From Ursus arctos (lineage: Eukaryota > Chordata > Mammalia > Carnivora > Ursidae), in the NCBI RefSeq assembly GCF_023065955.2, contig NW_026623019.1:18542350-18606349 (forward strand): a stretch of DNA of 64,000 nt, in the 5' to 3' direction. The notes beneath the pieces were generated by a model. The model ran no database searches. It was given only the letters and a program-made list of their open reading frames with translations, and was not told where the DNA came from. Within the stretch, counting starts at the first letter, position 1, and each line of letters opens with the position of its first letter. Made by a program: the position numbers and the translations under genes. Of the stretch, positions 11,100 to 22,625 are shown in pieces.

Positions 11100-11720
11100 T
11101 AATTCTCAGAACATGAATTTCTTTTTCTTGGTTCTACCAGAGCGAGGACAAACATAGACATGTTTATGTGTGTGGTAGTATGCATGGAGTATTGCCAACT
11201 AGAGAAATACACCAGAGCCTTGAGGTTCAGAGTTTTTATTAAGGGTCAGTCATATAGATATGACAGACTATCTTTGTGTTTGACCTTAGTCTCTAGCTCC
11301 TCTAAGGGTCGAGTGGATTCTGCATGGGCCATGGCTGTCACCATAAATCATACCGTTAACATGGAATATCTGGTGTGGTCCAAGACCATCAGGTAAGCAA
11401 GACATTTTTATCAGGCATGCATTCCAAGGGCGTAGAGGTTATTTCCTAGGAACAAAAGACAAGGGAACTATCTCTCTTAGGACAGGATTAATCTTTTATT
11501 GAATAGTTTGTATTCCTACCGTCTCCCTATGTGGGTTTCCCCTATCCCCAACCTCCTTATTTTGCCTTTTAAAGTTGTCTCACTTTATAAGGTCTAGATT
11601 TATTTGGGATCTCAGAACTAATCTTACACCCTAGTACATTCCGGGTTTTATTTCTAGATAAATAAAATAATGGGTGGTAAATTAAAACCTAAGTTCTGGT
11701 CTGTCTGCGATAGACACATC
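11100..11720 (-). mobile_element. Possible old LTR, antisense (tentative)
   Basis: The organisation 'agagccttgaggttcagagt' plus 'ttttattaagggtcagtcat', then 'catgggccatggctgtcacc' and 'ggtccaagaccatcaggtaa', looks like the antisense of an ERVL-type LTR with a poly-A-signal region. I cannot name the family. A 78-codon frame at 11160-11396 has no recognisable domain. It could equally be unique DNA. Confidence 0.3.
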
Positions 11721-12663
11721 TCCCAGACCAAACACTGGCTCTGTATTTCTCTCACCTCTAAATTCATGACATCTTGTCACTTTTGGCTTCTAAAGAATTA
11801 TCATACTTTCTCATCCTACCAACCATGAGCTGAACTGAATGTGATTTTTTTTAATCTAAAATTTTTAATTGTCATGACCTGAATAGATTTTATAAACATC
11901 TAATTGTCCATATTTTTAGTAATGGAAATTAGGGCATCTGGAGCTTAAATCTTGGAAACACTTTGCATCCTTGCATTTTGCCTGGAACCAACTGGTGAAA
12001 AGTAGCTATTTAGTATCTACCTTCCCTGAAGCAGTCCCCTTTGAAGTAAAATTCCTGTTAATAAGGTGTACCCCCAAGAAAATCCCTTACGTGGGGGTTG
12101 AGAGTCTTGTGACCTCCATTTTCCCTTCTCAGGGAAAACAGTTCCAATTAAAGGACTTCAATTATTATGCACAAGCAGCCTATACAAAAATTTTTGACTC
12201 TTTCCAGTGAGAGGCTATCTATTTGTGATTAGAGAGGAGGATACATAATATCTCCATCCTCTGCTATTCATCTCTCACTTGCTGCTCTTTTGTTGTACCT
12301 CTATGATCTATGTCGTTTCCCTTGTTCTGGAAAGGATTAAGGGACAGCTTGCTTGTTAGAATCTCCAAGAAGGTAAAAGAAGATATGATTGTAAGTCACA
12401 AATGGATACTTTCTTTCTGCATCAAGTAATACAGTCACCCACTGCAACGTTTGCTAGATTGTCCCATGAGGGACTTGACTGTGGGCAGCAGGGAGATCCC
12501 TCTGGAGTCTCTTCCCGTTTTTGGTCTATCATCTACTCTCATAGGACTAATGGAGTCCAGAAACTGTTAGGCAGCTGAACATTTTAAACACCCTTCCCCC
12601 CTTTTTTGGTAGAGTCACTGAAGGTTAGACCTGATATTTAATTTTATTAGTCAGATTAAAAAT
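11721..12663. other. No gene or repeat recognised
   Basis: Unassigned sequence. A 79-codon frame at 11971-12210 has no recognisable domain, codon bias or splice context. Confidence 0.4.
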
Positions 12664-12675
12664 GAATTAGAGGGA

Positions 12676-12874
12676 GGAACACCTGGGTGGCTCAGTCAGT
12701 TAAGCGTCTGCCTTCAGCTCAGGTCATGATCCCAGGGTTCTGAGATCAAGCACCACATTCGGCTCCCTGCTCAGCAGAAAGCCTGCTTCTCTCTCTCCCT
12801 CTGCTGCTCCCCCTACTTGTGTGTTCTCTCTCTCTCTCTTTGTCAAATAAATTTTTTAAAATCTTTAAAAAAAG
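12676..12874 (+). mobile_element. CAN-SINE (SINEC) with target-site duplication
   Basis: Head 'aacacctgggtggctcagtc', 'taagcgtctgccttcagctc', B-box 'gagatcaagcaccacattcg', a CT-rich (TCTC)n middle, 'caaataaattttttaaaatc' and A-tail. A perfect 12-bp target duplication (gaattagaggga) lies at 12664-12675 and 12875-12886. Confidence 0.95.
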
Positions 12875-12892
12875 GAATTAGAGGGAAAGAAC

Positions 12893-12940
12893 ACAAAGTG
12901 AAGGAAGGAAAGGAGGAAGGGAAGGAAGTGAGGAAGAAGT
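12893..12940. repeat. Purine-rich (GGAA)-like tract
   Basis: Irregular GGAA/GAAG repeats just 3' of the SINE. This is low-complexity DNA with no coding role. Confidence 0.75.
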
Positions 12941-13739
12941 TTTGTGAGGAGGCCTATATTGTTTGTTTATATTAAATTATATCCCAATGATAGTGGGAAA
13001 TATTTGAGAATGCTAATTATGATCTACTGTCCTGTGGTAAAATTTTAGATCAGTTGAAGAGAATAGAAAACATTTCTACTATTCTAACTTCATGGATGAA
13101 GAAAGGGGCTCTAGGAACTTAATTGCACTTTAGACTCAGAAGTGTGCTTTTTAACATCATGTAGAGTGAATGGAAAATTTGTCTGCCAAGAACAAGTTTT
13201 CTGACTTTTAACCTTAATTTTTTCATAGAAGGAATAGGAAAAGAAACCTCTGGAAAATTTTTCAAATGTAGACATATTTTAATTCTTGGAGGCTATTAAT
13301 GGGAATGTTGTATATAGATTTTTCTTTTCTTATTTTCTCGCGGCAAAATAGTGCAACATTTAAAAATACAATGATATGAAAAGTGCCCCCCTCTTTGGGC
13401 TTTTAGGACTGAAATTAAAGTTTCTCAAAGGCAATTTCCCACCAAGTAGGGCAAAGGTTCAGCAATGTGGATCTTTCTGAGACTGAGATTTATTTTTACT
13501 TTCCCAGAGGTTTCTGAGAATTGCCTGTTACTGCTCTTTGACTATCTTCAGAGATTGTGTGACCTGGTGTGTGACCCTCAGCATATTAAAATTCTGAGAT
13601 AATGAGTTTAAAAAAGAAAACTCCACAATTTATGGGCTGTCATTAAAAGACACGGGGCTGTAAATAAGATGATTATTTGCAAATAGAAATAGGGGGAAAA
13701 AATGCTCTTAGAGGATATTATTTGAGTCCTCATTATCTC
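12941..13739. other. No gene or repeat recognised
   Basis: AT-rich, unassigned sequence without open frames of note. Confidence 0.45.
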
Positions 13740-14830
13740 TAGCCTATATTACTGTCCAGTTTTCTTATCGGTCACCTGCCTAAGTGACCTCCATCCGAGT
13801 GCTCTTTCTGATATGATTGTATTACTGCCTTGCTTAGAATTCCTCAGTAATTCACCATTGTCTAGTGGGAAAAAAAATCTAAATTTTGTTGCGTATCTCC
13901 TACAGAGTTGTATGTGATCCATTCCCCTGTTCATTTTGTCTAAGTTAAAGTAATGAGCTCCCTGCCCTCCCCCTCAAACCAGACATTCTTCCTCATGCCT
14001 CCCTATATGTTTCCCTTAATTTTCTTCACTTTGGAAAGACCCTTCTATTCCAAACTCTGTCTCCTCCCTCCCCTACTTTGTTGTTGATAATTTTTAACCA
14101 GCCAAATGCTTACTGGGCCTTATACTAAAAATTTGTGAGGCTCTTCTTAACCACCCATCCTGACTTGGGTAGATCTTCTTATAATACCCCTCTGTGGATG
14201 GCTGGATAATGCCTCCCGAGGATGTCTAGGTCCTGATTCCTAGGACCTCTGAATTTTACTTTATATGTCAGGTATGACTTTGCCAGTATGACTAAATTAA
14301 GGATCATAAAAAGAGATTATTCTAGATTATCCAAGTGATCTTAAGTGTAATCATACATGTCCTTGTAAAAGGCAGACAAAGTGAAATTAGGCTTTAGATG
14401 ACATTAGCGACAGAAGTGGAGACTGGAGTCATGTGCTTTAAAGATGGAGGAAGAAGTCAGAAGCCAGGGAATAGAAATAGCCACTAGAAGCTGGAAAAAG
14501 TAAGAAAATTAATTCTCCCCTAGAGACTATGGAGGAAGCATGGCCTTGCCAACATTGTGGTGTCCACCTGGTGAAACCCATTTTGGACTTCTAGGCTCCA
14601 GAAGTACAAGAGAATACATTTCTGATGTTTTAAGCCATTGAATTTGTGATGCTTGTTACAGTAGCAGTAGGAAACTAATAGACCTTCTCTCGCTTATACA
14701 TTCCTCCATTTTAGCAAGTGTTTCATGCTTTGGTAGTCCTTTGTGTATTTGCCTTCTCTCTAGGTCAGTGGATCTCTACTCTAATCAGAGCCAACAACTT
14801 ATCTTATCATGCCCCTTGCACTGCCCTCAA
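13740..14830 (+). mobile_element. L2 LINE, split by a MaLR LTR
   Basis: 13740-14070 follows L2: 'gacctccatccgagtgctct', 'ttactgccttgcttagaatt', 'attcaccattgtctagtggg', 'tcctacagagttgtatgtga', 'ttcctcatgcctccctatat'. L2 appears to resume at about 14690 ('cttatacattcctccatttt', 'agtcctttgtgtatttgcct') after an LTR at 14195-14685. The two halves are colinear on the same strand, so this is most simply one L2 interrupted by a later LTR insertion. Confidence 0.6.
14195..14688 (+). mobile_element. MLT1-like MaLR LTR
   Basis: Start 'gatggctggataatgcctcc', 'gatgtctaggtcctgattcc', 'ctagattatccaagtgatct', 'cttgtaaaaggcagacaaag', 'agatggaggaagaagtcaga', 'ctagaagctggaaaaagtaa', 'cccattttggacttctaggc' and the end 'gaaactaatagac'. 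This is the block order of MaLR LTRs whose 3' part carries the polyadenylation region. No internal sequence is attached (solo LTR). Confidence 0.65.
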
Positions 14831-15394
14831 GTGAAATTCACCTGCACTCATAATTTGAAAAATCAACACAATGCCTTACCTGTAATATATGGAGAAATGA
14901 AAGGAAAATTAAAATTTATAATAAAATGGCAACTGTTTCTATGTGTAAATATTAAGCATGATTAAATGTCAAGACAACTAAGAGAGTCAGACACAGGCTC
15001 AAATAAATAGGATAATTGTGAAGGTGACAGCTTCATATGTAAACCAATGCAGGTGTGTTTCATTGGTGACTCAAATCCTGAAAAAGTAATTACTGTTTCT
15101 TTAATTTTTTTTTTACTGTTTATTATTATTTTTTATTGTTTATAAAACCATGTAGAGCTCTTGGCTACTTCCAAAAACAAAACAAAACAAAACGAAAGTA
15201 TGTATAATTATTCCTAGACTTTCATAATGGTTGCATTCTTGGAGGATTCACTGTAAATTAAAACTGTAAAAATTCTTGGTGTGTTTTGGGCTCAGATAAT
15301 GTCAAAAATGCTTTCACCACATGAATAGCTGGTTAGAGATTGGGAAATCATATGGGAGATGGGGCATTTCTTCATGTGTGAAGTATCCTGTGAC
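14831..15394. other. No gene or repeat recognised
   Basis: AT-rich sequence with a T-run at about 15104-15115 and a short AAAAC repeat at 15174-15192. Confidence 0.45.
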
Positions 15395-15512
15395 CTGTAG
15401 AATGTCCAACATCTTGAGCCTCTGCCTACTAAATGCTGGAAGTACCTTGTAATGCAACCAGAAGTGTCCCCACAAGCATCCAGAATCCTTCACTGAGAAC
15501 CACGGCTATGTA
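15395..15512 (-). mobile_element. MER20-like hAT-Charlie fragment
   Basis: 'tgtagaatgtccaacatctt', 'agcctctgcctactaaatgc', 'aaccagaagtgtccccacaa' and terminal 'actgagaaccacgg' are the reverse complement of MER20, a non-autonomous hAT-Charlie DNA transposon. The terminal 'gagaaccac' corresponds to its inverted repeat. Partial. Confidence 0.6.
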
Positions 15513-17564
15513 CTCTCAGCTCCGTGTAACCAGTGAATGTGTCTTAGTCATCCAAATAGTCTCCAAATCTATCTTGGCTTCGAATACATAGCAGATGTTA
15601 AGCACCTGCGTGTGGTGTAAAGGAAAGGTTGTGTAGATATTGTGTAGTGTTTTTTTAATATCAATAAGGTCAGGGTGATTGATAACGTTCACATCCTCTA
15701 TATCATTTTTGTTTGGTTTAAACAGCTCTATGGAGATGTGATTCATACCATACAATTGACCCAAAGTGTACAATTCATTGGCTTTGATATAGTCACAGAA
15801 ATGTGAAACCATCATTATCAGCAGTTTTAGAACCTCCTTTATCACCTCAAAAAGAAATCCAGGTTCGTCTAGCCATTGATTCCTTATCTCTCGATTTCCC
15901 TCAACCCTAAAAAATTACTGATGTACTTTATGTCTCTAGATTTGCTAATCTGGATATTTCATATAAATGGGAATCTAGTAATATTGTCTTTTGTGAGTGG
16001 TTGTTCTCATTTGTTTTCAAGATCGATCCATGTTACAGCATGTATCAGCACTTCCTAGATAATATATCTTTGTATGGATATCTCATCTTGTGTTTATCCA
16101 TTCAGTTAATCAAATCCTCCCTACTCTCTTTATCCTCTATCATTTTAAGTTTTTATGTAGTTGCTGAGATGTGTTAAAAGTTAAAATTTCCTCACTATGA
16201 TTGTGCAACTGTTAATTTCTTTTTTGATTTTGTCAATTGCTTCATATATTTTGAAGCATTTTAGGCATTTATGATTATATATCTTCCTGCTTTACTGACT
16301 CTTTTATGGTTATGTACTCTTTACCCCCAATAATAAATACTCTTTGTCTTGAAGTCTTTTTAATGTAATATTAATATATACATGCCAGCTTTCTTATACT
16401 TCCTGCTTGCATCATATATTATTTTGCATGTTTGCTTACACATTTTCTATGCATACAGTTGGATCTTGCTTTTGTATTCATTCTGATAATCTCTTCCTTG
16501 TAATTGGAAAATTTATTCTATATACATTTAATGAAATTATTTTTATGTTTGGATTTAGGTATACTATCACGTTGTTTTTAGGTTTTTTCCTTTTCTTTTC
16601 TTACCCTCTTTGAATGTTTTCTAGAATTTGACTTTAATTTTTTATTGACTGTTTCACTCTAGATCTTTGAATACATTATAAACTTCTCAATTTTTTCTTT
16701 AAAGTCACATGTACTTCAAATAAATTATGACATAAAAAAGTTTTTTATAATTGCCTATGGTTTTGTAATAAGTCATGAAATCATTTATTGCCATTTGGAT
16801 GCTTTTCATTCATTCCTAAAGATTGGAATTTTCCTCTGACATGATTTCTCTCCAGCCTGAAGATCTTCCTTTATTATATCTTGCACGTTGCCATGTCATG
16901 ACAAATCCCCTTAGCTTTCCTTTGACGGTGACTTATTCAGGTATGGGTTCTTGGAATTAATCCAATTTGAGGTTTGCCAGGCTTTTTGAATCTATAAAGG
17001 TATATCTTGCACCAAATTGGAAAGTTTACTCTCATTATGTGTCCAAATTTCTTGTTTTGTCCCATTTTCTCTCTCCTCTTCTTCTGGGATAAATACTTAT
17101 GTATAATACCTATAGGTCCCATAGGTCCCTGATCTCTTTTTACTTTTTTACCAGTCTTTTTCTCTCTCTTCTTCAACTATTATGGTTCCTATTGATCTAT
17201 CTTTAAGATCATCAACATTTCTTTATTATTTGTATGGTCTTTTGATACTAATTCAGTGAATTTTTAATTTGAGATCTTATGTTTTCAGTTCTAAACTTTC
17301 CATTTGGTTCTTTTTTTCCCATATTTTCTACTTACGTGTTGTTTCTAGCTTTTAATTCAACACAAGTGTGTTTTCTTTTACCTCATTGATCATAGTTAAA
17401 ATAGTGGCTTTAAAGTCCTTGTCTAATGGTTCTAGCACCTGGGTCATCTCAGGGTTAGCTTGTATCATTTGTCTTCTCCTTTGAGAATGGGTTACATTTT
17501 CCTGGCTTTTGGTATGTCAAGTAATTTTGGATTGTATACTGGGTATTATAAATGTTGTGTTGTG

Positions 17565-17760
17565 TGGGGCACCTGGGTGGCGCAGTTGTTAAGCGTCTGC
17601 CTTCGGCTCAGGGCGTGATCCCAGCGTTCTGGGATCAAGCCCCACATCAGACTCCTCTGCTAGGAGCCTGCTTCTTCCTCTCCCACTCCCCCTGCTTGTG
17701 TTCCCTCTCTTGCTGGCTGTCTCTATCTCTGTCAAATAAATAAATAAAATCTTTAAAAAA
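17565..17760 (+). mobile_element. Young-type CAN-SINE with perfect 16-bp target duplication
   Basis: Head 'gggcacctgggtggcgcagt', 'gttaagcgtctgccttcggc', 'tcagggcgtgatcccagcgt', B-box 'gggatcaagccccacatcag', a CT-rich middle, 'caaataaataaataaaatc' and A-tail. The flanks are an identical 16-bp duplication (taaatgttgtgttgtg) at 17549-17564 and 17761-17776. The 'ggcgcagt' head and 'cagggcgtgatcc' separate it from the older 'ggctcagt..caggtcatgatcc' copies. I associate this subfamily with bears and pinnipeds. Spurious 60-70-codon frames on both strands (17552-17743, 17589-17810) are SINE translations. Confidence 0.97.
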
Positions 17761-18120
17761 TAAATGTTGTGTTGTGGATTATCTGGATTGTATATATTGT
17801 TATATTGCAAAATATATTGATTGTTTTAGCATCAAAACATTGATATTTTTATTTTTCCAGGTTATTTATTCAGGTAAATGAAAATTGCTAATTGTCACAC
17901 CTGTGGTAAACAATGACTCAGTACTGAGTTTAGTTATTTAAACCTCAGGTCTTAGAAGCTTTCAGTCATCCCTATGCAAACCTGATTCAAGGGTCAGCAG
18001 GTGATTTTCTTCTCTGCCTCTCTCCATTCTCGAGTTCCTTTATCACTCTCTACTGGTTGTGCTTACCCTAGGGCTCCTTTCTCTGATTTCTCTGGGTTAA
18101 AAGATAATGAGTTTTTGGTT

Positions 18121-18173
18121 TTCTTTTCTTTTCTTTTCTTTTCTTTTCTTTTCTTTTTTCTTTTCTTTCTTTC
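18121..18173. repeat. (TTTTC)n microsatellite
   Basis: About eight TTTTC units followed by imperfect TTTCTTTC units. It lies at the 5'-side end of the minus-strand L1. Such pentanucleotide tracts are often length-variable. Confidence 0.95.
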
Positions 18174-18360
18174 ATCATAGTTTTAACCATCACTTCAACT
18201 ATGGCTGACCTCAGGGTAAAGCTGCAACAAAACAAGGAACTCAGTCTAAGTTCAACTCTCCCCCAAAATATATCAGCTTATTAGTCTTTAGATCCCTCCA
18301 GATCCTTCCATTATTATTATTTTCTTTTTCTCTTTGACCAGAGTTGATAACCGTTCTCTG

Positions 18361-19097
18361 TGGGAGGACTGGTTTCTTAAAACTTAGTCTTCTGTATCAA
18401 AAGCATGTTAATTTCCTTTTCAGAAAAAAATTTTACGAATATATAGAAATAAATCCTAGCTAGCTAAGTTTTATATTACTTTACATGAACTTGAAGTTGT
18501 CATGCACAATTCATGATATGTATTCTTCTTACATATAAACAACCAAAGGTATTAGACCGGCATTTGCTCTGAAAATTCAACAATTTCTCTCTATATATAC
18601 AGTAGTTCAGACCTCTGGATAGCAGTGTGCTTGTTCAAAGCTACAACTATGACTCTTTTAAGAATGGGAAGGTTCTGTGATAATTTTGCAAATGGATGAA
18701 AATACTAGTGGGCTTTCTTGAACTCACCCTGGGTGTTAATTGCCCCTACTTCTAAAGACAGCAGGGGAGAGGGAAGTTGTCAAGGAAGAGTAAGAGCAGC
18801 CAATGTTGCCTTCTCTTTTCTCTGTGCTCTAGTGAAAAGAGGATGAAGCATCACAGAGAGATGAAAATCTTTTGGTTTGCTGTGAATCAGGCCAGCATGT
18901 TTGATGACTCAGGAAAGGCATTGATGGGTACAATGTTAGAAGAAGAAAGTAACAGCAAGGGCAGGTTATGAACGTATTGTTCTGCCTGTAAAATAGCCAC
19001 TTGCCTACTTGCCCTATACAAAGAATGATTTATCCAGGCAAGAACACCCTGTAGGGAAGTGGATCAAAAGAGAACACCAGCAAGTGAGAGAACTAGC
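18361..19097. other. No gene or repeat recognised
   Basis: Unassigned sequence. A 64-codon frame at 18777-18971 shows no recognisable domain. Confidence 0.45.
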
Positions 19098-19262
19098 ACA
19101 GGGCTTCTCCAACTTTAGTGTGCAAGCCAATTTCCTGGGACACCTTGTTCAAATGCAGATGCAGACTCAGGAGTTCTGGGTGGCCTGAGATTCTGCATTT
19201 CTATGAAGTTCCAGCATAGTGCAGATGCTGCTTTAAGGAGCAACAGACCAGGAGCTTTCCCA
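19098..19262 (+). mobile_element. MER5A-like hAT-Charlie element
   Basis: 'cttctccaactttagtgtgc', 'caatttcctgggacaccttg', 'ttcaaatgcagatgcagact', 'gcctgagattctgcatttct', 'agatgctgctttaaggagca' follows the roughly 189-bp MER5A consensus, beginning in the terminal inverted repeat (cagtggttctcaaactt). It is old, and its right end is degraded. Confidence 0.75.
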
Positions 19263-20674
19263 GAGCAGCATTTTACCTACAGCTGACCCTGATGCCAGGT
19301 GAGGAGAGTGAAATGATGATTTCATTTATTTTACTGCCAGCAGAAATTCCATGGAGGAAAGTAGAAACATTTTTGCTTGAGTTGGTCAATTTTTTGTGCA
19401 TATTCAAAATATGTTGTTAATTTATTATCAGGGATGGCACTTATTAAGTTCCCACTCATTCTGGCTGCTGTACAACAACACAGCTTGTTATGTGTTGTGA
19501 GGTGTCAACAGCTGTGTTATGGATGCTGATGCAATTTTCCTCACTAATAATTATTGTAAAACTACTATTTTAACCTGGGGATTATTTTACCCTTGTATTC
19601 TTTCTGTGGCATTTCTCACTGTACTAAAAATCTGTGGGTTTTTTCCTCCCATGTATTAAGAAATAAACGTCTATTTCTATTTGCAACTAAGCATGGGTTT
19701 TTATGTTATATTTTATTCTAGTGTTTCATACTTGTGATCATAAAACACATAGGGAAAATTAAATAGTTTATTCCCTGCTCTGTCACTCTGTGCTCTGAAA
19801 CACAAAGTGAGATGGGTAGGACAAATGATTGCCATGCTTCTTCTGGGTATGAAGGGCAGTTTAGAGAGCAAGGACACAAAGTGTTAGAATATTAGAAATC
19901 AGGGTATTTAGATAGTTTTATAGGGCAATGAGAAATAATATCAGAAAAATACTTGCAGAGGAATTTGATAATTATGGTTGGCTAATCTTTAAAATATGTT
20001 GTTAAAATAATCTTGAAAATTTATATGACCCCTAAAGACACTCCTCCCTATTTTACTCATCCTGATCTTAATTAACATTGTCCAAATAGAACTCAATCAC
20101 TCTCTTTAGTCCCACAAGTGCGGTGTTTTACTCTGAAAGGTTAGATGCTCATCGAGGTTTTATACTGTCATTCAACAAATATTCAACTGTTTTTAAAAGG
20201 CATTGTTGAGAGACACAGATGAAAAATTACATTTTGATCCATTGGGTAAGAAAGACTGGTTCTCCCATGAACATTAAAAAAAAAAAAGTTCTTAAATGAT
20301 GATTAAAAGAAAATTAACCACATAAATGAGAGGTAAATGATTTGGTGGCTCGAAGGAGATGGACAGAACCACATTCCTATGGAAGCTTTGGAGGAGGTTC
20401 CTGGCAAAGGAGAATCAAAGAACCTGGTCTTGCAGGATTAGTGGATTTTTGACAGGCATAGGCGCTTGGCCGTGCTTGGAGCCAAAAGGACCTCACCGTC
20501 AGATGCTCCCATGATCATAATCTTAGGGACAGGGGAGTGTGGGTATGGTTAGCCAATAAATACTGTACATGAGTTACAGGGAAGCTGAGCCTCATCTTGG
20601 TCTACTCAGCCTCAGCTGTTTACTCCTGTGAGGTATACAAGTGTTACTATTGTCATGCAGGTTTAAATTAGTGT
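19263..20674. other. No gene recognised; small antisense L2 piece
   Basis: About 20160-20300 contains 'tcattcaacaaatattcaac', typical of the antisense L2 end. The remainder is unassigned AT-rich sequence with no coding signal. Confidence 0.45.
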
Positions 20675-21165
20675 TTATGTTATCTATTACTGTGAAATAA
20701 ACTACTCCTAATCGTTTCAGAGAGCCTTTCTCCTTCCACTTGTTTTCTTCTCATGATTTTCTGGGTTGACTGGGTGAGATTTTCCACTGGTCTCATATGA
20801 TACCACTCATGTGATGACAGTCAGACAGTAACTGGGGCCGGATTCATCTATAGTCTTGACAAAGATGCTGCGATAGCTGGAGCTCTCTTCCTCTCCACCT
20901 GGTTTCTCCATTTAGACTGTTGGTCAGGAAAGCAGGATTTCTTACATGGTGATTCAGGGTTCCCAAAAGTGAGCATTCCGAGAGAAGGGAATTAAAATCT
21001 GCCCATTGTCTTAAGTGCTAGTCTTAGAATTGACACCTCTGCCATATTCTGTTGGTTAATATGTGGCAGGCAGCCCGGTTTCAATGGAAGGCATGTGAAT
21101 ATCAAAAGAAGTGGCTCCTTGGAGATCATATTTGGAAACTAGCTATCCCCGGAAGCAATAGTGAA
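20675..21165 (-). mobile_element. MaLR-like LTR, antisense (diverged)
   Basis: The left end 'gttatctattactgtgaaat' followed by 'ttctgggttgactgggtgag', later 'atggtgattcagggttccca', 'ctgccatattctgttggtta' and 'gaaggcatgtgaatatcaaa' resembles the antisense layout of the fuller copy at 42553-42985. The polyadenylation-region end is on the left and the 'gtgaatac' block on the right. Substantially diverged. Confidence 0.5.
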
Positions 21166-21230
21166 GGCTTAAAGATGTAATGTCAACAGAAATTTAAATA
21201 GGAAAACCCCATTTTTGTCTTTGTAGAGTC

Positions 21231-21253
21231 TTTTTTTTTTTTTTTTTTTTTTT
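21231..21253. repeat. Poly-T tract (23 bases)
   Basis: Uninterrupted T-run with no recognisable SINE or LINE body beside it. It could be an orphan tail of a minus-strand retroelement or a simple homopolymer expansion. Confidence 0.9.
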
Positions 21254-21687
21254 GGCCTCATTTGGCAATCAGTTTGGCAGTGGAATGTAGTAAAGAGAAA
21301 ATGAAGGACAAAGCTCAGATTTGAGCCTGCATAGCTATAAAAATCATGGTATTATTAGTAATGATATGACTCATGCAAAAGAAAGGCTAAAGCTAACTTA
21401 TTCATAGAAAAATGATGTCATGAAATATAGCTTCAGTATAAGATTTTGAATCTGATTGGATAATCAGCGTTTCCAGCAGAACACTCATGATGTGTGAAGG
21501 CTGGGGCACCAGAGTGGCATTCGTCGTGAGGTGAGGGCAGGAGATGCAGGTGTGAAAGTCACGCTCCGCATCCAGAGATTTGTCCATTCTTCATTCTTGA
21601 TTTTGTGTTGTGTGTGTATCTTCATTTGACTCGCCTTTCAAAAAAACTGCCTTAATTTTTTTTTTTTTTTAATCTTTACATTGTGTC
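21254..21687. other. No gene or repeat recognised
   Basis: Unassigned. The 61-codon minus-strand frame at 21402-21587 has no recognisable domain. Confidence 0.45.
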
Positions 21688-22145
21688 TGTGGTAGGCAGA
21701 ATATTGGTCCTCCTAAAGACATCCATGTTCTAATCTCTAGAACTTTGTGAACGTGTTGTTACATGACAAGGGGATTAAGGTTGTACATGAAATTAAGCTT
21801 TCTAATCATCTGAGCTTAAAATAAGGCTGTTATCTTGGATTATCTAGTGGGCCCAGTATAATTACAAGGATCCTTAAGTGCCATGAAGCAATATGAGAAC
21901 TTGATTGGCCATTATTGCCTTTGAATATAAAGGAGGCCACAAGTCAAGGAATGTGGTAGCCTATAGAAACTGGAGGAGACAAGGAAATGGATTTGCCCCC
22001 AGAGCCTCTGTAAGAAATGCAGCCTTCCTGACAGCTTGATTTTAGCTCATTAAAACACATTTCAGACTTCTGACCTTCAAAGTAGTAGGATAATACATTT
22101 GTTTGTTTGTTAAGTTACTAACATTGTGATAATTTCTCATAGCAG
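21688..22145 (+). mobile_element. MLT1-like MaLR LTR (5' LTR with internal sequence following)
   Basis: 'gtggtaggcagaatattggt', 'agacatccatgttctaatct', 'acatgacaaggggattaagg', 'atcttggattatctagtggg', 'attacaaggatccttaagtg', 'atagaaactggaggagacaa', 'cagacttctgaccttcaaag', 'gttaagttactaacattgtg' is a complete MaLR LTR in block order. Sequence resembling the MaLR internal region continues directly after it, so this is the 5' LTR of a partial provirus-like element. No matching 3' LTR was found downstream. Confidence 0.7.
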
Positions 22146-22625
22146 CGCTAGGACTTTGCTGTTTGGGTATCTGGTATGGGGCTGCTGTACCCTAAAAATG
22201 TGAAAGTGGCTTTGGAATTGGGCAGTGAGTAGAAGCTGAAAGAATTTGGAAGAAGACAAAATGAGCCTGGATTGCCTTGAAGAGACCGTTCATAGAACTG
22301 TAGATGTTAGCAACTCTGCCTCTGAGGGCTCAGAAGGAATTGAAGAAAATGGTAGAGAAAAGATACATTATTTCAGAAAACACTTAAATCAGCATGATTT
22401 TATTAGGAGAAATAGGACATTGAAGGCTCCACCAGTGAGGAATTCAGATGGAATGAAATGAGGAGCATGTTATTGGAAACAGGAGGAAAGTAGATTCTTT
22501 TTAGTGGCAGAAACGTCGCTGAATTTTGGCCTGAGGCTATGTGAAAAGCAAAGCTTGTCAATGATGAACTTGGATATTTAGCTGTGGAGACATCTAAGCA
22601 AGGAGTCCAAGGTGTAGCCTTGTTG
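22146..22625 (+). pseudogene. MaLR (MST/MLT1) internal-region relic
   Basis: 'aatgtgaaagtggctttgga', 'attgggcagtgagtagaagc', 'tgaaagaatttggaagaaga', and later 'tgaggctatgtgaaaagcaa' and 'tagctgtggagacatctaag' resemble the start of the THE1/MST/MLT1 internal region, whose gag-like frame decayed long ago in mammals. A 71-codon frame (22246-22461) lies within it. It is a short surviving stretch, not a functional protein. Coding potential here belongs to an extinct, non-autonomous ERVL-MaLR element. Confidence 0.55.

Larger units (their letters stand above)
15640..18360 (-). mobile_element. Old L1M element, minus strand, internally deleted
   Basis: The 3' UTR lies at the left: 'tctatggagatgtgattcat', 'accatacaattgacccaaag', 'gtgaaaccatcattatcagc', and 'gatccatgttacagcatgta' near 16030. 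The strand then jumps to L1 5'-region sequence in antisense: 'ttccccctgacatgatttct'-like text at 16830-16870, 'ccattttctctctcctcttc', 'tttggattgtatactgggta'. Most of ORF2 is missing, so the copy carries a large internal deletion. A young SINE sits at 17565-17760. All frames are broken. Boundaries are approximate. Confidence 0.65.

Noticed and set aside
17552..17810. Small frames over the SINE as genes; tRNA-like A/B boxes as a tRNA gene
   Set aside because: The sequence is a CAN-SINE. Its tRNA-like head is the SINE's internal promoter relic and cannot fold into a complete tRNA with the inserted CT-rich body and A-tail.
21231..21253. Poly-T as the tail of an antisense processed pseudogene
   Set aside because: No recognisable cDNA-like sequence or target duplication follows it on the right.
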